Program-made: the position numbers and the translations under genes | The notes under the pieces: model-generated | Database searches by the model: none | Seen by the model: the letters and a program-made list of their open reading frames with translations, nothing else | What the model was told of the DNA's origin: nothing | Shown: piece after piece, positions 44,840-54,243 of the stretch | How positions within the stretch are numbered: the stretch's first letter is position 1 | Layout of the letters: every line of letters begins with the position of its first letter | Source: Pseudogracilibacillus sp037072025 | Lineage (GTDB): Bacteria; Bacillota; Bacilli; Bacillales; Amphibacillaceae | Assembly: GCF_037072025.1 (NCBI RefSeq) | Contig: NZ_JAXHDD010000006.1 | Span: forward strand, 62,001-126,000 | DNA: 64,000 bases | Direction: 5' to 3'

Positions 44840-46075
44840 ATGGTAAAAAAAGCAAAAGTAATTTTTCACGTTGATATGAATAGCTTTTATGCTTCAGTAG
44901 AAATGGCTTACAATCCGAAACTAAAAGGAAAACCAATAGCGATTGCGGGTAATCCCGAAGAAAGAAAGGGGATTATTGTAACGAGTAGTTATGAAGCAAG
45001 AGCAAAAGGTATTAAAACAACAATGCCACTCTGGGAAGCGAAAAAATTATGCCCTGAGCTAATTGTCATACGTCCAAATTTTCCTAGATACAGAGAGACT
45101 TCTACAAAAATTTTTAGGATGTTAGCAAATTTTACCCCTTTAATTGAACCGGTATCTATAGATGAAGGATATATGGATGTGACTGACCATCCAACTCATC
45201 CAATTAAGCTTGCAAAATCAATACAAAACGAATTACTGTCTGTTTTAGATATTCCATGCAGCATTGGCATTGGTCCAAATAAATTTCTAGCAAAAACCGC
45301 TTCAGATATGAAAAAACCGTTAGGGATTACGATCTTAAGAATTCGAGATTTACCAGAAAAACTCTGGCCTTTAAAAGTTGATGATATGTATGGTGTTGGT
45401 AAAAAGACAGCTGAAAAACTACATAAAATAAACATACAAACTATTGGAGATCTAGCAAAAGCAGATGAATACACATTATCACATTTGCTAGGTATTAATG
45501 GGGAAAGATTAATAAAACGTGCAAATGGTATTGATTCAAGAAAAGTAGATCCAGATGCAGTGAATGAGTTTAAAAGTATTGGAAATTCACAGACGTTACC
45601 AAAAGATACAACAGATGATATAGAAATTGAAAAACTGTTAATCCAATTGGCCACAAGAGTAGAGGAACGGTTACAACGAAGAGAAATGAAGGGACAAACC
45701 GTGCAACTAATGATTCGATATAACGATCGTAAAACTGTGACAAGAAGTAGAAAACTTACACAATACATTGATGATATGGAAACAATTGCTTCTACTGTTA
45801 TCGATTTATTAAAAGAACATTGGACGAAGGAGCCAGTACGATTGTTAGGAGTGACGGTTCAAGATTTACTAGAAAACCAATATGTTGTTCAACAATTGGA
45901 TTTGTTTACCTACGAGGATGAAGTAAAAAAACACCATATGAATAAAACAATCGAAAGTCTAAAAGAAAAATTCGGTGAGAATACGTTTAAAAAATTGAAG
46001 AGTGATAAGGGAGAGAACAATAAATTGCTACGAACAAGTTTCCAGAAGGACTTTCTTGATGATTATCGAAAATAG
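44840..46075 (+). CDS. dinB: DNA polymerase IV, Y-family (PolY/YqjH)
   Basis: The 411-residue translesion polymerase has FHVDMNSFYASVE, with Asp12 as a metal ligand, and SIDEGYMDV as the second carboxylate site, helix-hairpin-helix text VGKKTAEKL, and a C-terminal sliding-clamp peptide QQLDLF near residue 355. ATG at 44840 is nine bases from AAAGGA and is preferred over ATG at 44834. No LexA box was seen upstream. Confidence 0.94.
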   Translation: MVKKAKVIFHVDMNSFYASVEMAYNPKLKGKPIAIAGNPEERKGIIVTSSYEARAKGIKTTMPLWEAKKLCPELIVIRPNFPRYRETSTKIFRMLANFTPLIEPVSIDEGYMDVTDHPTHPIKLAKSIQNELLSVLDIPCSIGIGPNKFLAKTASDMKKPLGITILRIRDLPEKLWPLKVDDMYGVGKKTAEKLHKINIQTIGDLAKADEYTLSHLLGINGERLIKRANGIDSRKVDPDAVNEFKSIGNSQTLPKDTTDDIEIEKLLIQLATRVEERLQRREMKGQTVQLMIRYNDRKTVTRSRKLTQYIDDMETIASTVIDLLKEHWTKEPVRLLGVTVQDLLENQYVVQQLDLFTYEDEVKKHHMNKTIESLKEKFGENTFKKLKSDKGENNKLLRTSFQKDFLDDYRK

Positions 46076-46202
46076 TAGCTTGCTCATATCGTTTTTATAT
46101 CCATTCTCTGCTTTTTTCCCGATAACCATAAAAGACAAGGAAAAGACCGCAACAGACATTTAAAATGTTACTATGATAACACCTAATACGTAGTTGAAGT
46201 AT

Positions 46203-46600
46203 ACTGTGACGTAACGATTTATCACCGTTGGGGGAAAAGTGACTCTACCTCCGCTCCGGAATGTGAGTCGATTAACAACATGTAGAGTCCAGATCTAAGA
46301 GGTCGAATCGAACTACTAGACGGGCATGTTTCGATGTTAATCGTGCCGGTTTTGGGTGAGAGTCGTGTAAAACGGGCATGTTTCGTTATTAATCGTGCCC
46401 GTTTTGGGTGAGAGTTATAAAAAACGGGCATGTTTTGATATTAATCGTGCCCGTTTTAGGTGAGAGTCATGGAAAACGGGCATGTTTCGATGTTAATCGT
46501 GCCCGTTTTGGGTGAGAGTCATGGAAAACGGCAAGTCTTTTTCCAACATGTCGAGTCGATCCGTATCAATTTATTAATAAGCAGAGCCTTACGTCGCAGT
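46203..46600. repeat. Element A5 with four 52-base tandem hairpin repeats
   Basis: About 400 bases between dinB and rnz. Ends are ACTGTGACGTAACG (46203-46216) and TTACGTCGCAGT (46589-46600), inverse copies with small changes. Inside lie four direct repeats of exactly 52 bases starting at 46321, 46373, 46425 and 46477 and a partial fifth at 46529. Three of the units can fold CGGGCA...TGCCCG hairpins, extended by AAAA/TTTT. Because 52 is not a multiple of three, the repeats are not a protein repeat; a 70-codon frame across them is rejected. Confidence 0.85.
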
Positions 46601-46635
46601 TTATGGAAAATAAGCAACAAAGTTTATAGACAAGA

Positions 46636-46690
46636 ACACAAAAAATTCCGAACTATTTCAAGTTACAATTGAATAGATATAGTTCGGATT
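46636..46690 (-). terminator. Terminator of rnz
   Basis: CCGAACTAT (46648-46656) and ATAGTTCGG (46679-46687) form the stem; on the minus strand a T run follows (46638-46647). Confidence 0.7.
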
Positions 46691-46781
46691 GGCTATATAA
46701 CTAAACCGTTCCTTTGCTAACTTCTTGCTTCTTAACGAAAATTTAATCTTTAAAAATTTTTTTAACTTTTGGATCATCTCA

Positions 46782-47702
46782 TCACTTTACTTCATACGTA
46801 AAAAAGTCATATGCTAACATTGTATCTGGAAAAATACATTTTGCTTCTTGCAATAACTGATCTTTGTCTTCTTGTTGATATCTAGAAGAAATATGAGTCA
46901 ATATTAGTGTCTGTACATTTCCTTTTTTTGCAAACTCAGCTGTTTGTTCCGTCGTACAATGAAAATAACTATTAGCTAAATCTAGTTTGGAAGCATCAAA
47001 TGTAGCTTCATGGATTAACACATTCGATCCATTTATAAACGAAGCATGTTTCGGAATATATCTTGTGTCGCCAAATATAGAGATAACTCTACCTTTTTTA
47101 GGCTCTCCTACAACATCGTTTCTATCGATTACTCGTCCATCTTCCAAAACTGTTTGCTTTTGTTGCTTAATTTTGCTGTAAATAGGTCCAGGAGGAATAC
47201 CTAGTTCTTGTAATTTTCGTACATTCAGTTCACCAAGTTTGTCTTTTTCCTTAATACGGAATCCTAAGCTCTTAATATTATGATCCAGCAGAACGCAATC
47301 CACAATGAAATCATTTTCTTCAAAGACATTCCCGCAAGTTTCCAATTCTACAAAATGGATTGGATAAGATAGATGGGATTGACTAATTTCCAAAGAGGTT
47401 TCAATATATTGTTTTATTCCTTTTGGACCATAAACAGTCAACGGTTCGGTTCCACCTAAAAATGATCGGCTACTTAACATACCTGGAAGGCCAAAGATAT
47501 GATCCCCGTGTAAATGAGTAATAAAAATTTTATTTATTTTTCTCGGTTTAATAGAAGTATGTAATATTTGATGTTGTGTCGCCTCACCACAATCAAATAA
47601 CCACAGTTTATTTTTTTCTTGTGTAAGATCAAGCAAAATAGAGGTTACATTTCTTTCTTTAGATGGAATGCCAGCCCCTGTACCTAAAAATGTAATTTTC
47701 AT
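46782..47702 (-). CDS. rnz: Ribonuclease Z
   Basis: The 306-residue zinc endonuclease matures tRNA 3' ends. It has the metallo-beta-lactamase motif HLHGDH (residues 63-68) and the family start MKITFLGTGAG, with further ligands in IHEATF and LTHISSRY. A good AAGGAG site precedes its ATG. It is transcribed towards dinB, with the tandem repeat element between them. Confidence 0.95.
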   Translation of the reverse strand: MKITFLGTGAGIPSKERNVTSILLDLTQEKNKLWLFDCGEATQHQILHTSIKPRKINKIFITHLHGDHIFGLPGMLSSRSFLGGTEPLTVYGPKGIKQYIETSLEISQSHLSYPIHFVELETCGNVFEENDFIVDCVLLDHNIKSLGFRIKEKDKLGELNVRKLQELGIPPGPIYSKIKQQKQTVLEDGRVIDRNDVVGEPKKGRVISIFGDTRYIPKHASFINGSNVLIHEATFDASKLDLANSYFHCTTEQTAEFAKKGNVQTLILTHISSRYQQEDKDQLLQEAKCIFPDTMLAYDFFTYEVK

Positions 47703-47828
47703 CTGAATAGCTCCTTGATTTAAACTCCTGACACTGCACTGCTTAAAGTATTACTATTTTAACACAAGATGAATGATAGGGAAAACAATGTAGAGATATG
47801 ACTAGCTTTTTATCTGTTCTGTTTTGTA

Positions 47829-47837
47829 TGGTATAAT
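47829..47837 (+). promoter_or_regulatory. Extended -10 promoter of mutSL
   Basis: TGG followed by TATAAT (47832-47837), a perfect -10 with the TG extension; -35 is poor. It is 38 bases before the mutS start. Confidence 0.55.
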
Positions 47838-47874
47838 AGATTGATAGTATGAACCATTTTTGGAGGATTTATTT

Positions 47875-50436
47875 ATGTCAAATCAGACACCAATGATGCA
47901 ACAATATTTACGAATAAAAGCCGAACACCAAGATGCATTTCTTTTTTTTCGTCTCGGTGATTTTTATGAAATGTTTTATGAAGATGCGATTAAGGCGGCG
48001 CAAGAACTTGAAATTACTTTAACGAAAAGAGATTCCGGTCAAAAAGAGCCTATACCAATGTGTGGCGTGCCTTATCATTCAGCAGAAGGATATATAAAAA
48101 CCCTTGTAGAGAAAGGATATAAAGTTGCTATATGCGAACAAGTAGAAGATCCGAAAAAAGCTAAAGGGGTAGTAAAAAGGGAAGTCGTTCAATTAATCAC
48201 TCCTGGAACAGTAATGGAATCATCTATGTTACATGAAACGGAAAGTAATTATATCGCAAGTTTGTCACATTTTAAAGACGATTCTTTCGTCATTGTTTAT
48301 CATGAACTGTCGACCGGAGAGTCACAAATTGTATTAGTCGAAGCTGATTTTTCTACTGTAATTCATGAGTTAGTCAACCAGCAAATTAAAGAACTTGTAA
48401 TTAGTTCTAATTTACCTGAGTCTTATCGAAATCAGCTAGAAAATCAATTACAAATTGTTCTTTCATATGAAGATGAGGTAAATTTCATTGGTGAATTTCG
48501 TCATTTACTCGAAAATCTTGAGGATGAACGATTTTTAAAAGCATTTAGTAGAATCTTAAATTATATCGTACATACGCAAAAAAGATCGCTGCATCATTTA
48601 CAAAAACCAAAAATAATAAAATTACAAAATTATGTTTCTCTTGATATGTTTTCTAAACGAAACCTTGAATTAACGGAAACAATCCGAAAAAAAGATAGGT
48701 ACGGTTCTTTACTTTGGGTCCTCGATAAAACAGTTACCGCAATGGGAGCAAGAACCTTAAAAAGATGGGTAGAAAGACCCTTAACGGATAAAAAGAGAAT
48801 TAATGACCGTTTACAAGTTGTTGAAGCATTAACTAACGCGTTTATAGAGCGAGATGCACTAAGGGAAGCTTTAAAAACTGTCTATGATCTTGAAAGACTT
48901 GCAGGACGTGTGTCATTTGGCAATGTCAATGCGAGAGATTTGATCCAATTAAAAGAATCTTTACAATCTATTCCAAAAATAAAAGAAATTTTAGAGTCCA
49001 TTCCTGATTCACATACTCAAGCAATTAATGAAAAAATATTTTATCCAGAAACAATCATTTCATTGTTAGAAGGAAGCATTAACAATGAGCCACCTGTTTC
49101 AATAAAAGAAGGAAATATAATTAAAGACGGGTATAACGAACAGTTAGATGAGTATCGTAACGCATTAAAGAACGGTAAAAAATGGATTTTGGACTTAGAG
49201 CAAAAAGAGAAAGATATTACGAATATCAAATCTTTAAAAATTGGTTATAACCGAGTTTTTGGGTATTATATTGAAATTACCCATGCCAATAAACATTTAA
49301 TTCCGGAAGGGCGTTATGAAAGAAAACAAACGCTCACAAATGCAGAACGTTATATAACTCCTGAGTTAAAAGAAAAAGAAGCACTTATATTAGAGGCTCA
49401 AGAAAAAAGTGTTGAACTCGAATATGAGCTATTTATTGAAATTAGAGAAAAACTGAAAGAGGAAATAGAAACGATCCAACAATTGGCAAATATTATTAGT
49501 CAAATTGATGTCTTACAATCGTTTGCTGAGGTAAGTGAACAAAATAACTATAAACGTCCATTATTTGTCGAAGAAAATTTATTGATTAAAAATGGACGTC
49601 ATCCAGTGATAGAGAAAGTGATGGAAGATGGAAATTATGTTCCTAATGATATTAAACTAACGGAGGATAAGTTTATTTTACTTATAACCGGGCCCAATAT
49701 GTCTGGTAAAAGTACGTATATGAGACAGTTAGCGTTAACGATCATTATGGGGCAAATAGGTTGTTTTGTTCCCGCTGATGAAGCAAGAATTCCGATTTTT
49801 GATCAAATTTTTACAAGAATTGGTGCGGCAGATGACCTTGTTCGTGGCCAAAGTACTTTTATGGTTGAAATGTTGGAAGCAAACAATGCACTTAAGAATG
49901 CAACAGATAAAAGTTTAATATTATTAGATGAGATTGGAAGAGGGACAAGCACTTATGATGGAATGGCACTCGCTCATGCGATCGTTGAGTATATAAATGA
50001 TCATATTAAGGCCAAAACATTATTTTCCACACACTATCATGAGCTAACAGAGCTAGAAGAATCATTAGAACATGTGAAAAATATTTATGTTCGTGCGGAA
50101 GAATATGAAGACAAAGTCGTTTTTTTACATAAGGTTGAAGAAGGTCGAGCCAATGAAAGTTACGGAATTCATGTCGCTAAATTAGCTGATTTACCGGAAG
50201 AATTAATTGAGCGGGCACAAGTTATTTTAAATGAATTAGAGAGTAAAGAAAAAGAAACTGCGACTGCACATTTAGAACAACTGACATTTTTTGAGGAACC
50301 TGCAAATAAGAAAAAAATAGAACGAAAACCAAAAGAAGAAGCAGTTTTAAATGAATTGAAAGAAATGAACTTATTAGAAATGACACCACTTGACGCAATG
50401 AATGTGCTTTATAAATTACAGAAAAAAATGAACTAG
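47875..50436 (+). CDS. mutS: MutS, mismatch recognition protein
   Basis: The 853-residue ATPase begins with the mismatch-binding domain: HQDAFLFFRLGDFYEMF supplies the Phe-x-Glu-type contact further on. The C-terminal ABC domain has Walker A TGPNMSGKST and Walker B LILLDEIGRGTST, then STHYHELTEL. ATG at 47875 follows TGGAGGA; an upstream TTG at 47860 lies inside that site. It is followed by mutL after 16 bases. Confidence 0.97.
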   Translation: MSNQTPMMQQYLRIKAEHQDAFLFFRLGDFYEMFYEDAIKAAQELEITLTKRDSGQKEPIPMCGVPYHSAEGYIKTLVEKGYKVAICEQVEDPKKAKGVVKREVVQLITPGTVMESSMLHETESNYIASLSHFKDDSFVIVYHELSTGESQIVLVEADFSTVIHELVNQQIKELVISSNLPESYRNQLENQLQIVLSYEDEVNFIGEFRHLLENLEDERFLKAFSRILNYIVHTQKRSLHHLQKPKIIKLQNYVSLDMFSKRNLELTETIRKKDRYGSLLWVLDKTVTAMGARTLKRWVERPLTDKKRINDRLQVVEALTNAFIERDALREALKTVYDLERLAGRVSFGNVNARDLIQLKESLQSIPKIKEILESIPDSHTQAINEKIFYPETIISLLEGSINNEPPVSIKEGNIIKDGYNEQLDEYRNALKNGKKWILDLEQKEKDITNIKSLKIGYNRVFGYYIEITHANKHLIPEGRYERKQTLTNAERYITPELKEKEALILEAQEKSVELEYELFIEIREKLKEEIETIQQLANIISQIDVLQSFAEVSEQNNYKRPLFVEENLLIKNGRHPVIEKVMEDGNYVPNDIKLTEDKFILLITGPNMSGKSTYMRQLALTIIMGQIGCFVPADEARIPIFDQIFTRIGAADDLVRGQSTFMVEMLEANNALKNATDKSLILLDEIGRGTSTYDGMALAHAIVEYINDHIKAKTLFSTHYHELTELEESLEHVKNIYVRAEEYEDKVVFLHKVEEGRANESYGIHVAKLADLPEELIERAQVILNELESKEKETATAHLEQLTFFEEPANKKKIERKPKEEAVLNELKEMNLLEMTPLDAMNVLYKLQKKMN

Positions 50437-50452
50437 ATTGGACGGTGATTTT

Positions 50453-52303
50453 TTGAAAATACGGCAACTCCCGGAACGATTAGCGAACAAAATAGCCGCT
50501 GGAGAAGTTGTGGAAAGACCCGCTTCCGTCGTTAAAGAGTTAATAGAAAATAGTGTTGATGCTAATAGTACCGTAATCAAAATTGAATTAAAAGAAGCTG
50601 GGCTAACACAAATTAAAGTGATTGATAATGGAGATGGGATAAGTAAAGAAGATTGTAAACGGGCATTTCTTCGCCATGCAACTAGTAAGATAGCTTTCGA
50701 TACTGATTTGTTTCATATCCATTCCCTTGGTTTTAGGGGAGAAGCTTTAGCAAGTATTGCATCAGTAAGTAAAGTGACGATGAAATCTTCAATGGGCGAT
50801 GAAGCAGGTACAAAATTGTACTTGGTTGCAGGTAAAATTATTAAAGAATCAAAAAGTGATGCAAGAAAAGGTACTGAAATCACCGTTGATAACTTATTCT
50901 TTAACACACCTGCTAGGCTAAAATATTTAAAAACAATTCATACAGAATTAAGTCATATAACTGATTTAATATATCGATATGCACTCGCCCATCCACAAGT
51001 CCGATTTGACGTTATCCATAATGGAAAATCAATCTTTCAATCCCCTGGTTCTGGAAATCGCCTTCAAGTAATCTCCGGCATATATGGGATGCAAGTAGCG
51101 AAAAATATGTTAGCAATAGAAGAAGAAACACTCGATTTTAAAATAGATGGTTTTATTGCAAAACCGGAAATTACTCGTTCAAATCGCAAGTTTATAACAT
51201 TGATCGTAAATGGTAGGTATATTAAAAGTCCTGCTTTATCTCATGCAATTATTCGAGCGTATGACACACTACTTCCGATACATCGTTATCCAATTGTGGT
51301 GATGAGCATTCAATTAGATCCAATTTTAATTGATGTTAATGTTCATCCTACAAAATTAGAAATCCGATTTAGTAAAGAAAAAGAATTAATCGCTCTAATT
51401 GAACGAATGATTCGGGACGTTTTTAAAAAGCAAACGTTAATTCCAACGATTGAAGAGAAGCCAAAAAACATGCAAGAAAAGGTAAAAACAGAGCAAGAGA
51501 AATTTGTATTCTCTCCTTTTAAAGAACCTGAAATAAATCAAGTAAATCATAATCAACGAGTAGTTACTGAGCATATTAAAGAACCTCAACATGAAGAGCG
51601 GCTTGTAGATGATAAACCTAACGATGATCTTGAACAAGAAGCAATTTCTTTTTCTGAATCTGAAGATGATTTTAATGAAAATACTAATGAAAGAGAAGGA
51701 TACAACAACGAGCAAGAACGTGTGCCACCAATGTATCCAATTGGTCAGCTACAAGGAACGTATATTTTAGCACAAAATGAAAATGGTTTTTATATGGTTG
51801 ATCAACATGCTGCACAGGAAAGAATTAAATATGAATTTTATAAAGAACAATTAGCAAAACCAAATGGAACAGAACAACAACAATTATTGTTTCCACTTAC
51901 TTTTGAATTTACCACGAATGAAAAGACATTTATAGAAAACAATTATGATCAGTTACAACAAATCGGTTTGTTTTTAGAACCTTTTGGGAATAATACGTAT
52001 GCAGTACGGGCATTTCCAGGCTGGTTTCCAAAAGGACAGGAAGAGGAAATCATTCGCGATCTTGTCGAACAAATTATCCAAGAAGGGAAAATAAACATTG
52101 GAAAATTGAGAGAAGAAGTCGCTATTTTGATGTCTTGTAAACGATCTATTAAAGCAAATCATTACCTTACTGATCAAGATATGGTACGATTATTAGAAGA
52201 TTTAAGAAAAACGAATGATCCTTTCACTTGCCCACATGGAAGGCCAGTGATTATTCATTTTACCTACTATGAAATTGAGAAAATGTTTAAACGTATCATG
52301 TAG
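50453..52303 (+). CDS. mutL: MutL, mismatch repair endonuclease
   Basis: The 616-residue protein has a GHKL ATPase domain (about 1-330) with NKIAAGEVVERP and DNGDGI, an acidic, variable linker (about 345-425), and a C-terminal endonuclease domain with DQHAAQERIKYE and CPHGRP. The presence of DQHAxxERxxxE indicates the nicking form found in bacteria without MutH. TTG at 50453 follows GGTGA and starts the protein at the conserved IRQLPE. Confidence 0.95.
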   Translation: MKIRQLPERLANKIAAGEVVERPASVVKELIENSVDANSTVIKIELKEAGLTQIKVIDNGDGISKEDCKRAFLRHATSKIAFDTDLFHIHSLGFRGEALASIASVSKVTMKSSMGDEAGTKLYLVAGKIIKESKSDARKGTEITVDNLFFNTPARLKYLKTIHTELSHITDLIYRYALAHPQVRFDVIHNGKSIFQSPGSGNRLQVISGIYGMQVAKNMLAIEEETLDFKIDGFIAKPEITRSNRKFITLIVNGRYIKSPALSHAIIRAYDTLLPIHRYPIVVMSIQLDPILIDVNVHPTKLEIRFSKEKELIALIERMIRDVFKKQTLIPTIEEKPKNMQEKVKTEQEKFVFSPFKEPEINQVNHNQRVVTEHIKEPQHEERLVDDKPNDDLEQEAISFSESEDDFNENTNEREGYNNEQERVPPMYPIGQLQGTYILAQNENGFYMVDQHAAQERIKYEFYKEQLAKPNGTEQQQLLFPLTFEFTTNEKTFIENNYDQLQQIGLFLEPFGNNTYAVRAFPGWFPKGQEEEIIRDLVEQIIQEGKINIGKLREEVAILMSCKRSIKANHYLTDQDMVRLLEDLRKTNDPFTCPHGRPVIIHFTYYEIEKMFKRIM

Positions 52304-52377
52304 AATGAATAATTTGCCATCTGTCGTTAAACCTATTATATAGGTTGTTCAAATACAAAAAACGATTGAGGTGCAAT

Positions 52378-52821
52378 ATGGATCGACAGTATTTAATCTT
52401 GTTCTTAAATCAGTTGTTAGCGAATTATTTTGTTATTTATGTAAAGCTTCATCGTTATAAATGGTTTGCGAAAGGCGAGCATGTATTTCAACTTCAGCCT
52501 ATTTTTGAAGACCTTCATTGTACATGGAAAAAAGATATTGATCGTCTTAGTGATCATATTTTATCAATGGATGGAAAGCCATACGCAACAATGATAAAAT
52601 ATGTTAAAGAAGCAACTATAGAAGAAGCGACAGCGGATGATGATGAAGAAGAAATGATGGAACAATTATCCGACGACTTTACACAATTAACGGAAGAAAT
52701 AGAGGAAATTGGTTTTAAAAGAGCGAAAGAAGTAAATGATGAACTTACTTTATATTTTCTGCTCTCTTTACAACAAAATATCAATAAATACATTTGGAGA
52801 CTTAAAGCATATTATAAATAG
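52378..52821 (+). CDS. Dps/ferritin-like protein with altered ferroxidase site
   Basis: The 147-residue helical protein resembles Dps/MrgA over its first 70 residues: LNQLLANYFVIYVKLH, WFAKGEHVF, and ILSMDGKPYATM all have Dps counterparts. The two histidines that bind iron in Dps appear replaced: Lys28 in HRYKWFAKG and Gln40 in FQLQPIF. The acidic ligands correspond to D55 and D59. A very acidic insert (about residues 80-105) follows. It may have lost ferroxidase activity. It lies between mutL and miaA; ATG at 52378 has GAGGTG upstream. Iron or DNA binding is not shown. Confidence 0.75.
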   Translation: MDRQYLILFLNQLLANYFVIYVKLHRYKWFAKGEHVFQLQPIFEDLHCTWKKDIDRLSDHILSMDGKPYATMIKYVKEATIEEATADDDEEEMMEQLSDDFTQLTEEIEEIGFKRAKEVNDELTLYFLLSLQQNINKYIWRLKAYYK

Positions 52822-52842
52822 TATCATGGCAGGGGAGAAAAC

Positions 52843-53787
52843 GTGAAAAATGTCATCGTAATTGTTGGACCAACAGCTGTTGGAAAAACAAAACTAAGTA
52901 TTGATCTTGCAAAGTGTTTTCATGCTGAAATTATAAGTGGGGATTCCATGCAAGTATATAAAGGACTCGACATTGGTACAGGAAAAATTACAGAGCAAGA
53001 AAAAAATGGGATCCCCCATTTTATGCTGGATATTAAGGAACCTGATGAATCCTTTTCAGCGGCAGAATATCAAACTTTAGTACAAAAACATATAGAAAAA
53101 ATCAATGACAGAGAAAAAGTTCCTATTTTAGTAGGTGGAAGTGGCCTATACATTCAGTCTGTTTTATACGACTATAATTTCAATAATCGAAAAAGGGATA
53201 ATCAAAAAACAAAAAAGCTTGAACAAAGATTACAAGCAGAAGGTAACCAAGCATTGTACGAAGAACTAAAGCAAATCGATCACGAGCAAGCAAAAAAAAT
53301 CCATCCCAATAATTATAGAAGAGTAATTAGAGCCCTTGAAATCTATGAAACAACTGGTCTAACGATGACTGAGATTCACCAACAACAAAAAAACAGTCCT
53401 CGTTATAATCATATTATAATTGGGTTGGAAATGGATCGAAAAACACTGTATAATCAGATTAATAAACGAGTTGACCAAATGGTAGCTGAAGGATTAATTG
53501 AAGAAGTTACTTTCCTGTACAATAAAGGGTATGAAAACTGTCAATCCATGAAAGCGATTGGCTATAAGGAAATCATTCCGTATGTAAAGGGCGAAGTTGA
53601 TTTTAACATAGCAGTTGAAACATTAAAGAGAAATTCAAGGCGCTATGCAAAAAGACAATATACATGGTTTAAAAATCAATTGGACATAGAATGGTTTCAG
53701 ACTGACATTTATAACAATACCCCATTTCAATCGATAGTCCATACGATTGAAAATGCAATAACAAAAAAATATAGTATACCTTGTTAG
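52843..53787 (+). CDS. miaA: tRNA dimethylallyltransferase
   Basis: The 314-residue enzyme adds a dimethylallyl group to A37 of tRNAs reading UNN codons. It has the Walker-like loop GPTAVGKTK (residues 8-16), the substrate region SGDSMQVYKGLDIGTGK and the C-terminal RRYAKRQYTWFKNQ. GTG start after GGGGAG. hfq follows, the order found across Firmicutes. Confidence 0.96.
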   Translation: MKNVIVIVGPTAVGKTKLSIDLAKCFHAEIISGDSMQVYKGLDIGTGKITEQEKNGIPHFMLDIKEPDESFSAAEYQTLVQKHIEKINDREKVPILVGGSGLYIQSVLYDYNFNNRKRDNQKTKKLEQRLQAEGNQALYEELKQIDHEQAKKIHPNNYRRVIRALEIYETTGLTMTEIHQQQKNSPRYNHIIIGLEMDRKTLYNQINKRVDQMVAEGLIEEVTFLYNKGYENCQSMKAIGYKEIIPYVKGEVDFNIAVETLKRNSRRYAKRQYTWFKNQLDIEWFQTDIYNNTPFQSIVHTIENAITKKYSIPC

Positions 53788-53859
53788 AAAAGGAGCTAAG
53801 GTCTAAAATAAGACCTCGGTCTTCTTAAAAATATAGATAGAAAATGAGGAGGAGAAAGA

Positions 53860-54087
53860 ATGGCTCAACCAGTCAATATTCAAGATCATTATTTAAATCA
53901 GCTTCGAAAAGAAAGGGTTGCTGTAACGGTATTTTTAACAAACGGCTTTCAATTAAGGGGGATTGTTAAAGCATTTGATAACTTCACAGTATTACTGGAG
54001 TCTGAAGGAAAACAACAACTCATTTATAAACATGCAATTTCTACATTTGCACCATCAAAAAATATAGAAATTGATAATAAAGAATAA
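53860..54087 (+). CDS. hfq: Hfq, RNA chaperone
   Basis: The 75-residue Sm-like protein forms a hexameric ring that binds small RNAs and A-rich RNA. Sm1 text is VFLTNGFQLRGIVKAFD and Sm2 is IYKHAISTFAP (the KH residues form the proximal uridine pocket). AGGAGGAG precedes the ATG. A hairpin terminator follows. Confidence 0.96.
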   Translation: MAQPVNIQDHYLNQLRKERVAVTVFLTNGFQLRGIVKAFDNFTVLLESEGKQQLIYKHAISTFAPSKNIEIDNKE

Positions 54088-54147
54088 ATTTCACCACCCC
54101 TGGCTCTTGTATACTTACATACTCATTACCCATAATTTCGGGAATTT

Positions 54148-54186
54148 AAAAGCGATTTTCTCGTTTTGAGATTCGCTTTTTTTCTG
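54148..54186 (+). terminator. Terminator of miaA-hfq
   Basis: AAAAGCGA and TTCGCTTTT enclose an inner TCTC/GAGA stem; seven T follow. Confidence 0.85.
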
Positions 54187-54243
54187 GGCATTTATCACAA
54201 ATAATACTTTCTGTCGTATACTAAAAGTGCGAGGGGTGATAAT

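Noticed and set aside
46321..46540. Regular 52-base repeats that look like a small CRISPR array
   Set aside because: The whole 52-base unit is repeated; there are no unrelated spacers and no cas genes nearby.
46460..46672. 70-codon frame across the tandem repeats
   Set aside because: The repeat period is not a multiple of three and no initiation signal is seen.
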